This document shows positions 25,133-36,927 of a stretch of DNA of 64,000 nucleotides, in pieces. Origin of the DNA: Streptomyces cucumeris (GTDB lineage Bacteria; Actinomycetota; Actinomycetes; Streptomycetales; Streptomycetaceae). The stretch lies in assembly GCF_024295805.1 (NCBI RefSeq), contig NZ_JANCLX010000007.1, positions 194,568-258,567 of the forward strand. Direction: 5' to 3'. Below the pieces are notes generated by a model. That model saw nothing but the letters and a program-made list of their open reading frames with translations. It was not told the DNA's origin and ran no database searches. Each line of letters starts with the position of its first letter. Position 1 is the first letter of the stretch. The position numbers and the translations under genes are program-made.

Positions 25133-25654
25133 CTAACGCTCCTTTCCCCAGGGTTCGGGAGCCGCAATCTCCGCCGTGAGCATTCTGCGCAGGCAACCCA
25201 GACATCGGGAACGTACGGGCCCCAGACTGCCCTGTGACATTCCCAACTCGCCCGCGATCTCCCGGTACGTCAGGTCCGAGCGGGACAGCATCGCGCCCAG
25301 CAGGCGCGGGCAGCGGCCGGGCAGTTTCCGCACCGCCGCGCGCAGCACCCGGCGGGTCTCGGCGGTCAGCACGGCCTGTTCCGCGGGGCGCGGCTCGGGC
25401 CCCTCCGGCAGCCGGTCGTCCACCGGGTCGTACGGCACCTCGCGGCGAGCCCGGCGGCGGGCGCCGCGCACCTCGGCGCGGACGGCGCCGCGCAGCCAGC
25501 GGGCCGGTTCCGGTGGCGGGCCGGTGTCCCGGGTGCGCTCCAGCAGCCGCAGCCAGACGGCCTGTTCCAGCTCATCGGGTTCGACACCGGCGGCGTACGC
25601 CTCGGCCGCCGCCTCGGCGGCCAGCAGCGGGCGCAGTTCCTCCACTAGGTCCAT
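25133..25654 (-). CDS. ECF-type RNA polymerase sigma factor
   Basis: A 173-residue protein. Region 2-like helices occupy about 20-75 (DELEQAVWLRLLE, WLRGAVRAEVRGARRRARRE) and region 4 about 105-160 (LTYREIAGELGMSQGSLGPVRSRCLGCLRRM). Region 2 is short and the usual acidic -10 contacts are weak, so it is a diverged member. No anti-sigma gene is adjacent. Confidence 0.8.
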   Translation of the reverse strand: MDLVEELRPLLAAEAAAEAYAAGVEPDELEQAVWLRLLERTRDTGPPPEPARWLRGAVRAEVRGARRRARREVPYDPVDDRLPEGPEPRPAEQAVLTAETRRVLRAAVRKLPGRCPRLLGAMLSRSDLTYREIAGELGMSQGSLGPVRSRCLGCLRRMLTAEIAAPEPWGKER

Positions 25655-25720
25655 GCCGGGCGGGACGTGGACCGGGCGCGGTGCGGTTGCCGGTGGGCCG
25701 CGGTCTCACCCGACCGGGTA

Positions 25721-25760
25721 GCCGCCGGGACCCGACTTGACGCTCAAGGGTCCCGGCGGC
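25721..25760. terminator. Hairpin terminator after the GDPD gene
   Basis: Perfect 13-bp stem, GCCGCCGGGACCC (25721-25733) with its complement (25748-25760), and a 14-base loop, 19 bases past the end of the GDPD gene. Confidence 0.8.
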
Positions 25761-25778
25761 CGTCACCGCGCCGTCCGG

Positions 25779-26960
25779 TCAGTCCTCGCCGAGGAAGTCC
25801 GCCCGCGCGAGGAGGGCGGTGTCGGCGTTGTCGGAGAAGATCCCGTCGATACCGGTGGCGAAGTACGCCTTGAACGCGCCGAAGGCGTCACCGTAGGCGT
25901 TGGGGTCGGTGCCCCGGCGGAAGTCGGCGGGCAGGAAGCTGTTCTCGTTGCGCATGGTGTAGGGGTGCAGGAACAGCCCGGCCGCGTGCGCGTCCTTGAC
26001 CACGCTGGTGGGGGTACCCAGCTTGCCGTCGGCGGTGCGCGGAATGATCACCGACAGATCGGGGCCGATGCCCTGGGCGAAGCCCGCGATCCACTTCAGC
26101 CCCTCGGGCTTGACCAGATCGGCCACCGTGCGCGGATCGCCCGCCTCGGTGAAGTCCCAGGGACGGCTGGTGAGGGTGGACAGCAGCACCACCGAGCGGG
26201 TGTCCACCAGCTTGCGCAGCCGCTGGATGCTGCTGGGCTCGAAGGACTGGAGGAACTGCGGGGAGTCCTTCTTGTGACGGCCGTACCGGCGCAGCAGCGG
26301 GGCGATCCGCTCCTCCAGGCCAAGACCCAGCTTGCGGAAGTAGGAGGGGTGCTTGGTCTCCACGTGCAGCCAGACCGGGCGGCCGCGCTTGCGGCCCGCC
26401 CGCTCGGCCCACCGGAGCACCTCCTCGAAGGTGGGCACCTCCCAGCGGCCGTCGTAGAGCGTGTTGCGCTGGCGGGTGCCCGGGATGCGCTCCTTGGCGC
26501 GCAGCGTCTTCAGCTCGGCGAGGGTGAAGTCCTCGGTGAACCAGCCGGTGAACTTTGTCCCGTCCACGGTCTTGGTGGTCTTGCGCCCCGCGAATTCGGG
26601 ATGGTCCGAGACGTCCGTGGTGGCCGTGATGTCGTTTTCATGACGGCAGACCAGATGGCCGTCCTTAGTGGGGACGAGGTCCTGCTCGATGACGTCCGCG
26701 CCCATGTCCAGGGCGAGCTGGTACGAGCCGAGGGTGTGTTCCGGCCGGTAGCCGCTGGCTCCGCGGTGGCCGATGACGGTGGGCACCGGCAGCCCGTGCG
26801 CACGGCCGGAGTTCGCCGCGTCCGCCGCCGTGGCCGTACCCGCCCCACCGGTGGTCCCGGCGGCCTCGGCCGTACCCGCCCCGCCGAGCGCCACCGCTCC
26901 CGCACCGAGGGCCGCGGCCCCCAGGAGGGCGCGGCGTCCGGGCTGTTGCTCCCGCTCCAT
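25779..26960 (-). CDS. glpQ: Secreted glycerophosphodiester phosphodiesterase (Tat substrate)
   Basis: A 393-residue GDPD-family enzyme. The N-terminus has a twin-arginine signal (GRRALLG then a small hydrophobic core ending TAEAAG). The TIM-barrel active site shows HRGASGYRPEHT, then E-x-D in IEQDLVPTKDG and HVETK further on, the metal ligands of the family. It releases glycerol phosphate from phospholipid headgroups, often for phosphate supply. ATG 26960 is preceded by GAGGAG; the 10-residue longer frame has no ribosome site. Divergent from plsC. Confidence 0.9.
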   Translation of the reverse strand: MEREQQPGRRALLGAAALGAGAVALGGAGTAEAAGTTGGAGTATAADAANSGRAHGLPVPTVIGHRGASGYRPEHTLGSYQLALDMGADVIEQDLVPTKDGHLVCRHENDITATTDVSDHPEFAGRKTTKTVDGTKFTGWFTEDFTLAELKTLRAKERIPGTRQRNTLYDGRWEVPTFEEVLRWAERAGRKRGRPVWLHVETKHPSYFRKLGLGLEERIAPLLRRYGRHKKDSPQFLQSFEPSSIQRLRKLVDTRSVVLLSTLTSRPWDFTEAGDPRTVADLVKPEGLKWIAGFAQGIGPDLSVIIPRTADGKLGTPTSVVKDAHAAGLFLHPYTMRNENSFLPADFRRGTDPNAYGDAFGAFKAYFATGIDGIFSDNADTALLARADFLGED

Positions 26961-27221
26961 GAGCACTCCTCGCTCTGGTGTCCAACACACCTGTGGATGA
27001 CCTGTCAGAGAACGGGCCGATGGTAGGCGGGCGCACGTGGTGAACGGGAGACGTCGGCGGAAACGCGTGGGAAACGTGTGTCAACACCGCGTATCAGGTG
27101 GGTGAACCCGGTGTGCGCGGGAGTGCGACCGGCGAGTATCGTCCTAAGGCGGCGCGGGTGTGCGGTGCGAGGACGGACCGTACGCCGGACGCGCCCGACA
27201 TGACCCCGACCGGAGGACCCG

Positions 27222-27896
27222 TTGTCCCGATTCGCGTTCCTGAAGGCAGTACTCGGTCCGCTGATGCGCCTGATGTTCCGCCCACGGGTCGAGGGGGCGG
27301 AGCGCATTCCCGGCTCGGGCCCGGTCATCCTCGCCGGCAATCACCTCACCTTCATCGACTCGATGATCCTGCCGCTGGTCTGTGACCGTCAGGTCGTCTT
27401 CATCGGCAAGGACGCGTATGTGACCGGCAAGGGGCTCAAGGGCCGGCTGATGGCCTGGTTCTTCACCGGTGTCGGCATGATCCCGGTGGACCGGGACGGC
27501 GGTCACGGCGGGGTGGCCGCGCTGATGACCGGCCGCCGGGTGCTGGACGAGGGCAGGGTCTTCGGCATCTACCCCGAGGGCACCCGCTCCCCCGACGGCC
27601 GTCTCTACCGCGGCCGGACCGGTATCGCCCGGCTCGCCCTGATGACCGGTGCCCCGGTGGTGCCGTTCGCGATGATCGGCACCGACCGGATCCAGCCGGG
27701 CGGCAAGGGACTGCCACGGCCGGGCCGGGTGGAGGTCCGCTTCGGCGAGCCGCTGGACTTCGCCCGCTACGAGGGCATGGACCGCGACCGGTACGTGCTG
27801 CGGGCGGTGACCGACGAGGTGATGAGCGAGGTCATGCGGCTCTCCGGCCAGGAGTACGTGGACATCTACGCCACCAAGGCCAAGGCCGCCGCCTGA
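27222..27896 (+). CDS. plsC: 1-acylglycerol-3-phosphate acyltransferase-like protein
   Basis: A 224-residue PlsC-family acyltransferase. Motif I NHLTFID (NHx4D), a middle block VDRDG, motif III PEGTRSPDG, and motif IV PVVPFAMIG are intact. It transfers an acyl chain to lysophosphatidate at the membrane face. TTG 27222 has GGAGGA at four bases upstream. A single gene, divergent from the GDPD gene. Confidence 0.9.
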   Translation: MSRFAFLKAVLGPLMRLMFRPRVEGAERIPGSGPVILAGNHLTFIDSMILPLVCDRQVVFIGKDAYVTGKGLKGRLMAWFFTGVGMIPVDRDGGHGGVAALMTGRRVLDEGRVFGIYPEGTRSPDGRLYRGRTGIARLALMTGAPVVPFAMIGTDRIQPGGKGLPRPGRVEVRFGEPLDFARYEGMDRDRYVLRAVTDEVMSEVMRLSGQEYVDIYATKAKAAA

Positions 27897-27973
27897 GGGG
27901 CACCGCCGACTGACCGTGATGCCGGGGGCAAAGCCCCTGGCCACCGTATGGGTCCGGCAACTAGGGTGCGCCG

Positions 27974-28789
27974 ATGACCACCTCCACCGTGCCCTCCCCC
28001 GCGTTTGTCCCGCTGCGGGGCCGGCGCTTCGCCGTGACCGATTTCGGCGGGCCGGGCACCCCGGTGCTCGCCCTCCACGGTCACTTCGGCCGCGGCAGGA
28101 TGTACGCGCCGCTGGCCGCCGCGCTCGCGCCGGACCGGCGGGTGATCGCGCTGGACCAGCGGGGGCACGGGCTCACCGGGGGCGGTGGTCCGTTCACCCT
28201 GGACGAGTACGTGGCCGACGCGGCGGCGCTGCTGACCGAGCTGGACCTCGGCCCGGTCCCGGTGGTCGCCCACTCCACCGGCGCGGTCGCGGCGTACGCG
28301 CTGGCCGCGCGCCATCCGGAGCTGGTGGCCGCGCTGGTCGTGGAGGACGTGGGCGCGGTGACCGACCGGCCGGTGGTGGCCCATCCGGTGCTGGATGTGT
28401 CCTCCTGGCCGACCTGGGCCGCCGATCTGGAAGGGCTGCGCGCCGGGATCGAGGACCGGGGCATCCCCGACGCCACGTACTTCCTGGACAGCGCGGAGCC
28501 GGACCGTGCGGCGGGCGGCTGGCGACTGCTGTTCCAGCCCGCCCACATGATGGCGTCCCAGCGGGCCATGTGCGGTGACTTCTGGGACGAGTGGCTGGGG
28601 TCGTCCTGTCCCGCGCTGCTGATGCGCGGTGAGCACAGCTCGCTGCTGCCGCCCGGGCACGCCCGCGAGATGGCGGACCGCCGTCCGCACACCAGGCTGC
28701 GGGAGTTCGCGGGGTGCGGCCACTGGATCCACGACGACGCGCCGGAGGCATACGCGCGGGCGGTGGGCGCCTTCCTCGCCACGCTGTAA
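27974..28789 (+). CDS. Alpha/beta hydrolase
   Basis: A 271-residue alpha/beta hydrolase. Oxyanion loop LHGHFGRGRMY, nucleophile elbow AHSTGA (Ser), and a C-terminal His in GCGHWIHDD. The acid is probably the Glu or a nearby acidic residue of LLMRGEHSS; the usual Asp is not obvious. Substrate unknown. No ribosome site; TAGGGT at -12 to -7 before ATG suggests a leaderless transcript. Confidence 0.82.
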   Translation: MTTSTVPSPAFVPLRGRRFAVTDFGGPGTPVLALHGHFGRGRMYAPLAAALAPDRRVIALDQRGHGLTGGGGPFTLDEYVADAAALLTELDLGPVPVVAHSTGAVAAYALAARHPELVAALVVEDVGAVTDRPVVAHPVLDVSSWPTWAADLEGLRAGIEDRGIPDATYFLDSAEPDRAAGGWRLLFQPAHMMASQRAMCGDFWDEWLGSSCPALLMRGEHSSLLPPGHAREMADRRPHTRLREFAGCGHWIHDDAPEAYARAVGAFLATL

Positions 28790-28820
28790 CCGGCCGGGCG
28801 GCCCGGTCAGGCCCGGGGAA

Positions 28821-29804
28821 TCACGCCCAGGGCAGCTCCGCGCGGTGGCGCCAGTACTCCTCCGGCCCCTGGGCCAGTCCGTCCAGCAGCGTGAGCTGGC
28901 GTTCGTTCAGCCGGAGGGTGGCCGCGGCGAGGTTGGAGCGTAGCTGGGCGGTGGTGGCCGCGCCCGACAGCACCACATCCGCCCACGGCCGGTGCAGTAC
29001 GGCGGCCAGCGCGACGGCGTCCGGGGTGGCCCCCGTCTCCTCGGCGACCTGACGCAGCGCGGGCGGCGCGGCCTCGGGCACGGCCAGCAGACCGTTGGCC
29101 ACGGCCTCCTTGACGATGACCGACCGGCCCGCGGCCCGGGCCTCGGCGAGCGCGCTCCCGGCCGAGGGCTCCAGCAGGTTGAAGGTGGTCTGGACGGTGC
29201 GGAACAGCGGGACCCCGCCGGTCTCCACGGTGAGCGCGGCGCGGATGGCGTCGGCCTGGCGCGGTCCGCTGGTGGATACGCCGATCGTGACGCCCTCGGC
29301 GGCGAGCGCGGCCAGCCGCTCGTGGAGCGCGCGGTCGGTGAGGGCCGGGCTGTCGGGGGTGAGCGAGTGGATCTGGTAGAGGTCGAGCCGGTCGCCGAGC
29401 AGGGCGTCGGTCAGTCCGCGCTGCCGTTCATAGGCGGCGGCGCTGTGGTCCTTGACCTCGTGGGTGGTGGCGTCCAGGGACCAGTCCGCGACGTAGGTGT
29501 AGCCCCATTTGCTGCCGACCACCACGTCCCGGGCGTCCGGGTGGCCCGCCAGCCAGTCGGCGAGGAACTCCTCCGCCCGGCCGTAGGACCGTGCGGCGTC
29601 CAGATAGCGCACCCCGTGGGCGTAGGCGGTGTCCAGCAGCTCCTCGCTGCGCCGCCGCATCGCCTCGACGGTGCGCTCGGCCGGGAGGTCACGGTCCCGG
29701 CCCAGCGTGATGTATGCGGGACGGCCGACCGCGGCCAGGCCGAGTCCGATCCTGGCCGCGGGGGCGGTGATCTCCGCCAGACGCGAGAAGCCCATGGGCT
29801 CCAT
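28821..29804 (-). CDS. Aldo/keto reductase
   Basis: A 327-residue NADP-dependent oxidoreductase. Catalytic tetrad visible: Asp in RYLDAARSYG, Tyr in the same segment, Lys in VVGSKWGY, His in LYQIHSL. It probably reduces a carbonyl compound. Convergent with the hydrolase; its start lies 7 bases from the end of argH, but it is transcribed in the same direction and may be read with argH. Confidence 0.88.
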   Translation of the reverse strand: MEPMGFSRLAEITAPAARIGLGLAAVGRPAYITLGRDRDLPAERTVEAMRRRSEELLDTAYAHGVRYLDAARSYGRAEEFLADWLAGHPDARDVVVGSKWGYTYVADWSLDATTHEVKDHSAAAYERQRGLTDALLGDRLDLYQIHSLTPDSPALTDRALHERLAALAAEGVTIGVSTSGPRQADAIRAALTVETGGVPLFRTVQTTFNLLEPSAGSALAEARAAGRSVIVKEAVANGLLAVPEAAPPALRQVAEETGATPDAVALAAVLHRPWADVVLSGAATTAQLRSNLAAATLRLNERQLTLLDGLAQGPEEYWRHRAELPWA

Positions 29805-29811
29805 TGTGCGC

Positions 29812-32528
<2,717 letters not shown>

Positions 32529-32547
32529 GGGTATCTCCTTACGCTCC

Positions 32548-32593
32548 ATGCACTGACTGGCATAAGTATGCACTGGGCCGTATGTTTCGTCAA
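32548..32593 (-). promoter_or_regulatory. argG promoter with ARG-box-like operator
   Basis: On the minus strand TTGACG (32588-32593) and CATACT (32565-32570) are 17 bases apart. The stretch 32548-32575 carries repeated ATGCA-type half sites (GCATACTTATGC and GTGCATGG on the coding strand), matching the T/A-rich palindromes bound by ArgR, and it overlaps the -10 element. Confidence 0.7.
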
Positions 32594-32703
32594 AGCGAGC
32601 CGCACCGGCCCGGCGGGGCGCGGTGCCCCGGTGCGCCACCCCGCGGTGGATGGGACCATGCGCGGTGCGGGGGTATGCGCAGCTGTGGACCGAGGGGGAG
32701 TCG

Positions 32704-33030
32704 GTGCCGGTCAAGATGAACCAGACGATGGTGCTCGGTGTGATCGTGGTGGGGGTGCTGTGGATCAACAGTCAGGGCGACGGCGATTCCGGCGACGGGA
32801 AATCACCCGGGCCGCGTGAGACGGGCCGGTACCACGTCCAGAAGGACGACGGGAAGGACAAGAAGAAGGACGGCAAGGACGACAGGGGCGGTAAGAAGGG
32901 CGGCCACCAGCGGCCCGAGCCGCATCCGACGGTCTCCTACCCGATCAAGTTCCCGCACCACGACCGGAAGAAGTCCCGGCCGGAGCCGCGCTCCACGGTG
33001 TCGTATCCGATCAAGCATCACCGTCGCTGA
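32704..33030 (+). CDS. Small Lys/His/Asp-rich protein with one hydrophobic segment
   Basis: A 108-residue protein. After a short basic start, residues about 5-20 are hydrophobic ([16 protein letters not shown]), an anchor or uncleaved signal. The rest is highly charged ([14 protein letters not shown]) and ends in two tandem units of P-E-P-x-x-T-V-S-Y-P-I-K. GTG 32704 is preceded by GAGGGGG; an ATG four codons later is possible. It lies upstream of the flavin electron-transfer cassette on the same strand, but no link is proved. Confidence 0.6.
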   Translation: MPVKMNQTMVLGVIVVGVLWINSQGDGDSGDGKSPGPRETGRYHVQKDDGKDKKKDGKDDRGGKKGGHQRPEPHPTVSYPIKFPHHDRKKSRPEPRSTVSYPIKHHRR

Positions 33031-33187
33031 GCGGGTCCTGAGCCGGACAGGTACGAGGGCATCCACGCGCGGGCCGCGCCGACGCGGCCCGCGGCGCCCG
33101 AACCGCGAATCTCGGCGGTCATTGAGACAGTTCGCTCCCCCAGCCGTATCCCCGTTCGCCGGAGCTCGTATGCGAAGGGGACAGGCC

Positions 33188-34558
33188 GTGACGACGCTAC
33201 TGAACAGCCGGGCCGGGCGGCGGCAGGCGATGCGCCGGATCCGGCCGCGGCGCTCGCCCGCCGTACCGCTGCTGGTGATCGCCTGGGCGGGGGCCGCGGC
33301 GGTGCTGTCGTTGTGGTGGCGGAACACCCCCAACGTCGAGGGCACCACCCAGTGGCTCACCGGCGCCGGACGGCTCAGCGGGCTGCTCGGCGGGTATGTG
33401 CTGGCGCTGGTGGTGCTGCTGATGGCACGGGTTCCCGCGCTGGAACGGCGGGTGGGATCGGACCGGGTGGCGCGGTGGCACGCGATGAGCGGGCGGTACG
33501 CGCTGTGTCTGATCGTGGCGCATGTGGCGCTGATCGTCGCCGGGTACGCCGAACAGGCGGGCACCGGCCTCGTCGAACAGGCCGTGACGGTGGTGACGGA
33601 CTTCCCCGACATGATCGAGGCCACCATCGGCACCGTGACCCTGGTGGTGATCGGGCTGATCTCCGCGGGGATGGTGCGCCGCCGGATCTCCTACGAGATC
33701 TGGTACTACCTGCATCTGCTGACCTACGCCGCGGTGTTCCTGACCTTCTGGCACCAGCTCTCGACCGGTGCGGAGTTCGTGGGGGACGAGACGGCGCAGA
33801 CCGCGTGGTACGCGCTGTACGGGGCGGTCACCGCGCTGGTCGTCTGGTACCGGCTGCTGATGCCGCTGCGGCTGAACCTGATGCACCGGATGCGGGTGGA
33901 GGCCGTGGTGCCGGAGGCGCCCGGGATGGTGTCGGTGCTGATCAAGGGGCGGCGGCTGCACCGGCTGGGCGCCGAGGCGGGCCAGTTCTTCCGGTGGCGC
34001 TTCCTGGCGCCCGGTCTGCGCTGGGGTTCGCATCCGTACTCGCTGTCCGCACCGCCCCGGCCCGAACTGCTGCGGATCACCGTGAAGGCGGTGGGCGGAC
34101 ACAGCTCGGGGCTGGCCTCGCTGGAGCCCGGTACGCGGGTGTGGGCGGAGGGCCCGTACGGGGCGATGACCGCGGCGCGGCGCAGCCGCGGCAAGGTGCT
34201 GATGATCGCCGGTGGTGCCGGGATCACCCCGATCCGGGCGCTGTTCGAGACGCTGCCCGGCCGGGGCGGCGACCTCACCCTGCTCTACCGGGCGCGGAGC
34301 GTGGACGACCTGGCGCTGTGGGGCGAGCTGAAGCAGATCGCCAACGAGCGCGGGGCCCGGCTGCTGTACGCGGTGAACGGCCCGGACGGCGCCCGTCCGG
34401 AGATCACCTCGGAGCGGCTGCGGTCGCTGCTGCCCGATGTCGAGGACCACGACGTCTATCTGTGCGGGCCGCCGGGGCTCGCCGAACACGCGTATGAGGC
34501 GCTGCGCGAGGCCGGGGTGCCGGACCGCCGCATCCACCACGAATCCTTCGAACTCTGA
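33188..34558 (+). CDS. Ferric-reductase-like transmembrane flavoprotein
   Basis: A 456-residue membrane oxidoreductase. About six spans in residues 25-215 include His residues suited to haem (RWHAMSGRY, VAHVAL, YLHLL, FWHQL). The cytosolic part has an FAD site (HPYSLS) and an NAD(P) site (GGAGITPIRAL, YLCGPPG). It should move electrons from NAD(P)H across the membrane. GTG 33188 has AAGGGG at seven bases; an ATG at 33170 also has a GGAG. The next two genes encode an FMN-binding protein and ApbE, which suggests it reduces the outside flavoprotein. Confidence 0.88.
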   Translation: MTTLLNSRAGRRQAMRRIRPRRSPAVPLLVIAWAGAAAVLSLWWRNTPNVEGTTQWLTGAGRLSGLLGGYVLALVVLLMARVPALERRVGSDRVARWHAMSGRYALCLIVAHVALIVAGYAEQAGTGLVEQAVTVVTDFPDMIEATIGTVTLVVIGLISAGMVRRRISYEIWYYLHLLTYAAVFLTFWHQLSTGAEFVGDETAQTAWYALYGAVTALVVWYRLLMPLRLNLMHRMRVEAVVPEAPGMVSVLIKGRRLHRLGAEAGQFFRWRFLAPGLRWGSHPYSLSAPPRPELLRITVKAVGGHSSGLASLEPGTRVWAEGPYGAMTAARRSRGKVLMIAGGAGITPIRALFETLPGRGGDLTLLYRARSVDDLALWGELKQIANERGARLLYAVNGPDGARPEITSERLRSLLPDVEDHDVYLCGPPGLAEHAYEALREAGVPDRRIHHESFEL

Positions 34559-34588
34559 CGATCCGAACGCTGTGACCGAGGTGAAGCC

Positions 34589-35089
34589 ATGAAGAGGAAG
34601 CATCCGCTGCGCCGCATCATCCTGGGCACGGCCGCGACCGTCGCCGGTGTGGTGGCGCTGCTCGCGCTGAAGCAGCCCGCTTCGGGCGGCGGGGACACCG
34701 TCGCCCAGCCCGGAGCGGCGGGGCAGGCGCCCCCGGCCGCGGCCACCGCGCCGGCCGAGGGCGGTGGCGCCACGGGGAACGGCCAGGCGGGCGGCGGTGG
34801 CGGCGGTGGCGCCGCCACCCGGACCGTCACCGGGGACGAGGCCCGCACCCAGTACGGACCGGTGCAGGTCCGGCTCACCGTCAGCGGGACGAAGATCACC
34901 GCCGCGCAGGCGGTCAAGACGCCCGACTCCGAGCCGCAGAGCGTCCAGATCGCCAAGAACGCGGTGCCGAAGCTCAATCAGCAGGCGGTGGCCGCGGCCA
35001 AGGTGGACACCGTCTCCGGTGCCACCTACACCAGCCAGGGGTACGCCACCTCGCTCCAGAGCGCCCTCGACAAGGCAGGTGTGAAATGA
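34589..35089 (+). CDS. Secreted or anchored FMN-binding domain protein (covalent flavoprotein)
   Basis: A 166-residue protein: a basic start and one hydrophobic segment (about 10-26), then a Gly/Ala/Pro-rich linker (about 30-75), and an FMN-binding domain (about 77-166). The domain holds D-T-V-S-G-A-T-Y-T-S, the motif in which the Thr after G-A receives FMN from ApbE. It thus likely acts outside the membrane as an electron carrier. It overlaps apbE by four bases. Confidence 0.88.
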   Translation: MKRKHPLRRIILGTAATVAGVVALLALKQPASGGGDTVAQPGAAGQAPPAAATAPAEGGGATGNGQAGGGGGGGAATRTVTGDEARTQYGPVQVRLTVSGTKITAAQAVKTPDSEPQSVQIAKNAVPKLNQQAVAAAKVDTVSGATYTSQGYATSLQSALDKAGVK

Positions 35090-35871
35090 GCTGTGAACTC
35101 GAACCGCTGCGCCATGTCGAGCACGTCATGGGCACGGTCTTCTCCTTCGATGTGCGCGAGGTGCCGGACGCGGCCCGGCCGCGGGTACAGGCGGCGCTGG
35201 ACGGCGCCGTGGTCGGACTCCACCGGGTGGACGAGCTGTTCTCCCCCTTCCGGCCGGAGAGCCAGATCAGCCGGCTGGCCCGCGGTGAGCTCAACGTCGC
35301 CCAGTGCGATCCGGACGTCCGCGACGTCCTGCGGATGTGCGAGGACGCCGAGTACCGCAGCGGTGGCTGGTTCAGCGCCCGCTACGCCGGCGGACAGCCG
35401 GATCCCACCGGGCTGGTCAAGGGATGGGCGGTGGAACGTGCCGCCCGGATGCTGGACTCGGCGGGCGCCGGGTCGGTGTGTGTCAACGGCGGCGGTGACG
35501 TACAGGTGCACGGCGGACCGTGGCGGGTCGGGGTGACCGATCCGCACCGGCGCGGTGAGCTGATCGCGGTCGTGGAGACGCGGGGCGAACTGGCGGTGGC
35601 GACCTCCGGCCCGGCCGAGCGGGGCTGTCACATCCTGGATCCGCACACCGGTCTCCCCCCGGCGCAGGACCTCGCCTCGGTGACGGTGATCGCCACCAGC
35701 CTGGCCGACGCGGACGCCTGGGCGACGGCGGCCTGTGCGATGGGCGCCGAACGGGCCCGGCCGTGGCTGCAACGGCTCGCCGGGGCCGAGGCGTTCGTGG
35801 TCACGGCGAGCGGCGGCACCTGGCAGACCAGTGGTTTCGCCCGGTACACGGCGGGGCTGTGCGGGGTGTAG
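35086..35871 (+). CDS. apbE: FAD:protein FMN transferase
   Basis: A 261-residue ApbE-family enzyme: HVMGTVFSFDV at the N-terminus, VKGWAVERAA, VNGGGDVQVHG, and HILDPHTGLPP. It attaches FMN to Thr in target proteins using FAD and Mg2+; the target is most likely the FMN-binding protein it overlaps (ATGA at 35086-35089). There is no signal peptide or lipobox, so unlike many ApbE proteins it appears to act inside the cell, before export of its partner. Confidence 0.92.
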   Translation: MSCELEPLRHVEHVMGTVFSFDVREVPDAARPRVQAALDGAVVGLHRVDELFSPFRPESQISRLARGELNVAQCDPDVRDVLRMCEDAEYRSGGWFSARYAGGQPDPTGLVKGWAVERAARMLDSAGAGSVCVNGGGDVQVHGGPWRVGVTDPHRRGELIAVVETRGELAVATSGPAERGCHILDPHTGLPPAQDLASVTVIATSLADADAWATAACAMGAERARPWLQRLAGAEAFVVTASGGTWQTSGFARYTAGLCGV

Positions 35872-35890
35872 CCGGTGCGCGCGGACGCCG

Positions 35891-36274
35891 TCAGCGGTGG
35901 CCGCGGACGGCGTCCGCGAGCAGCGGGGCGTGGGAGTGGTCGAGGTCCCTGGTGGCGGTGAGGAGGGTCAGCGGCCCGGCCGCGGCCCGCTCCCGCAGCT
36001 CCGCCACGGCCTGGGCCCGCTCCGGGTCGGCCAGTTCGGCGCGGTAGCGCCGGGCGAACTCGGCGTAGCGCTCGGGCTGGTGGCCGAACCAGCGGCGCAG
36101 CCCGGTCGAGGGGGCGGCGGCCTTGGCCCATGCGTCCAGCCGGGCGTCGTCCCTGGTGAGGCCCCGGGGCCAGACGCGGTCCACCAGGACACGGGCGCCG
36201 TCGTCCGGCTCCGGCGCCTCGTACACCCGGCGGACACGGACACCGGGCCGTGTGCTGTCGGCCATGTCATCCAT
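35891..36274 (-). CDS. DUF488 family protein
   Basis: A 127-residue protein of the DUF488 family, recognised by VRRVYEAPEPDDGARVLVDRVWPRGLTRDDARLD-type segments, W-FGHQPERYAEFARRYRAEL and LLTATRDLDHSHAPLLADAV. Function unknown. Start at ATG 36274 with GGGGA upstream; a second Met three codons later is possible. Divergent from the PPOX-like gene by 43 bp. Confidence 0.82.
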   Translation of the reverse strand: MDDMADSTRPGVRVRRVYEAPEPDDGARVLVDRVWPRGLTRDDARLDAWAKAAAPSTGLRRWFGHQPERYAEFARRYRAELADPERAQAVAELRERAAAGPLTLLTATRDLDHSHAPLLADAVRGHR

Positions 36275-36317
36275 GGAACCATCCCCGTGGCCACCACCCC
36301 GGCGGATAATGCGCCAC

Positions 36318-36905
36318 ATGGGAAAGGTATACGAACGGATCGACGGCAGGCTGCGGACCTTTATCGAACAGCAGAAGATCTTCTTCACGGCCACCGCCCC
36401 GCTGGACGGCGACGGGACGGTGAACCTCTCGCCGAAGGGGCTGGCCGGTTCCTTCGCCGTACTCGACGAACGGACGGTGGCGTACCTGGACTTCGCCGGG
36501 AGTAACGCCGAGACCATCGCCCATCTGCGGGAGAACGGCCGCATCACGCTGATGTGGTGCGCCTTCACCGGCCCGCCGAACATCGTGCGGGTGCACGGCC
36601 GTGGGGAGCCGGTCTTCCGGGACGACCCGCGGTTCGCCGGGCTGGTGGAGCACTTCCCCGAGGTGGACACCGACGCGCACGGGCTGCGCGCGGTCATCGT
36701 GGTGACGGCCGAGCTGATCCGGGACTCCTGTGGTTTCGCGGTCCCGTATCTGGACTACCGCGAGGAGCGCACCCTGCACGGCGACCGCTTCCGCCGGGAG
36801 GACGACGCCTCGCTCAGCCGCTACTTCGAGAAGAAGGGGCACATCGCGCGGAGCATCGACGGGCTGCCGGGACTGCCGCTTCCGCTTCCGCCGGGCCCGG
36901 CCTGA
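36318..36905 (+). CDS. Pyridoxamine 5'-phosphate oxidase-like flavoprotein
   Basis: A 195-residue split-barrel protein (VNLSPKGLAGSFAVLDE, VAYLDFAGSNAETIAHLRENGRITLMWCAF). Members bind FMN or F420 and reduce varied substrates; the particular reaction is not known. No ribosome site; GATAAT at -13 to -8 before ATG 36318 suggests a leaderless transcript. Confidence 0.82.
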   Translation: MGKVYERIDGRLRTFIEQQKIFFTATAPLDGDGTVNLSPKGLAGSFAVLDERTVAYLDFAGSNAETIAHLRENGRITLMWCAFTGPPNIVRVHGRGEPVFRDDPRFAGLVEHFPEVDTDAHGLRAVIVVTAELIRDSCGFAVPYLDYREERTLHGDRFRREDDASLSRYFEKKGHIARSIDGLPGLPLPLPPGPA

Positions 36906-36927
36906 GAGGCCGGCCCCGCGAAAGCGG

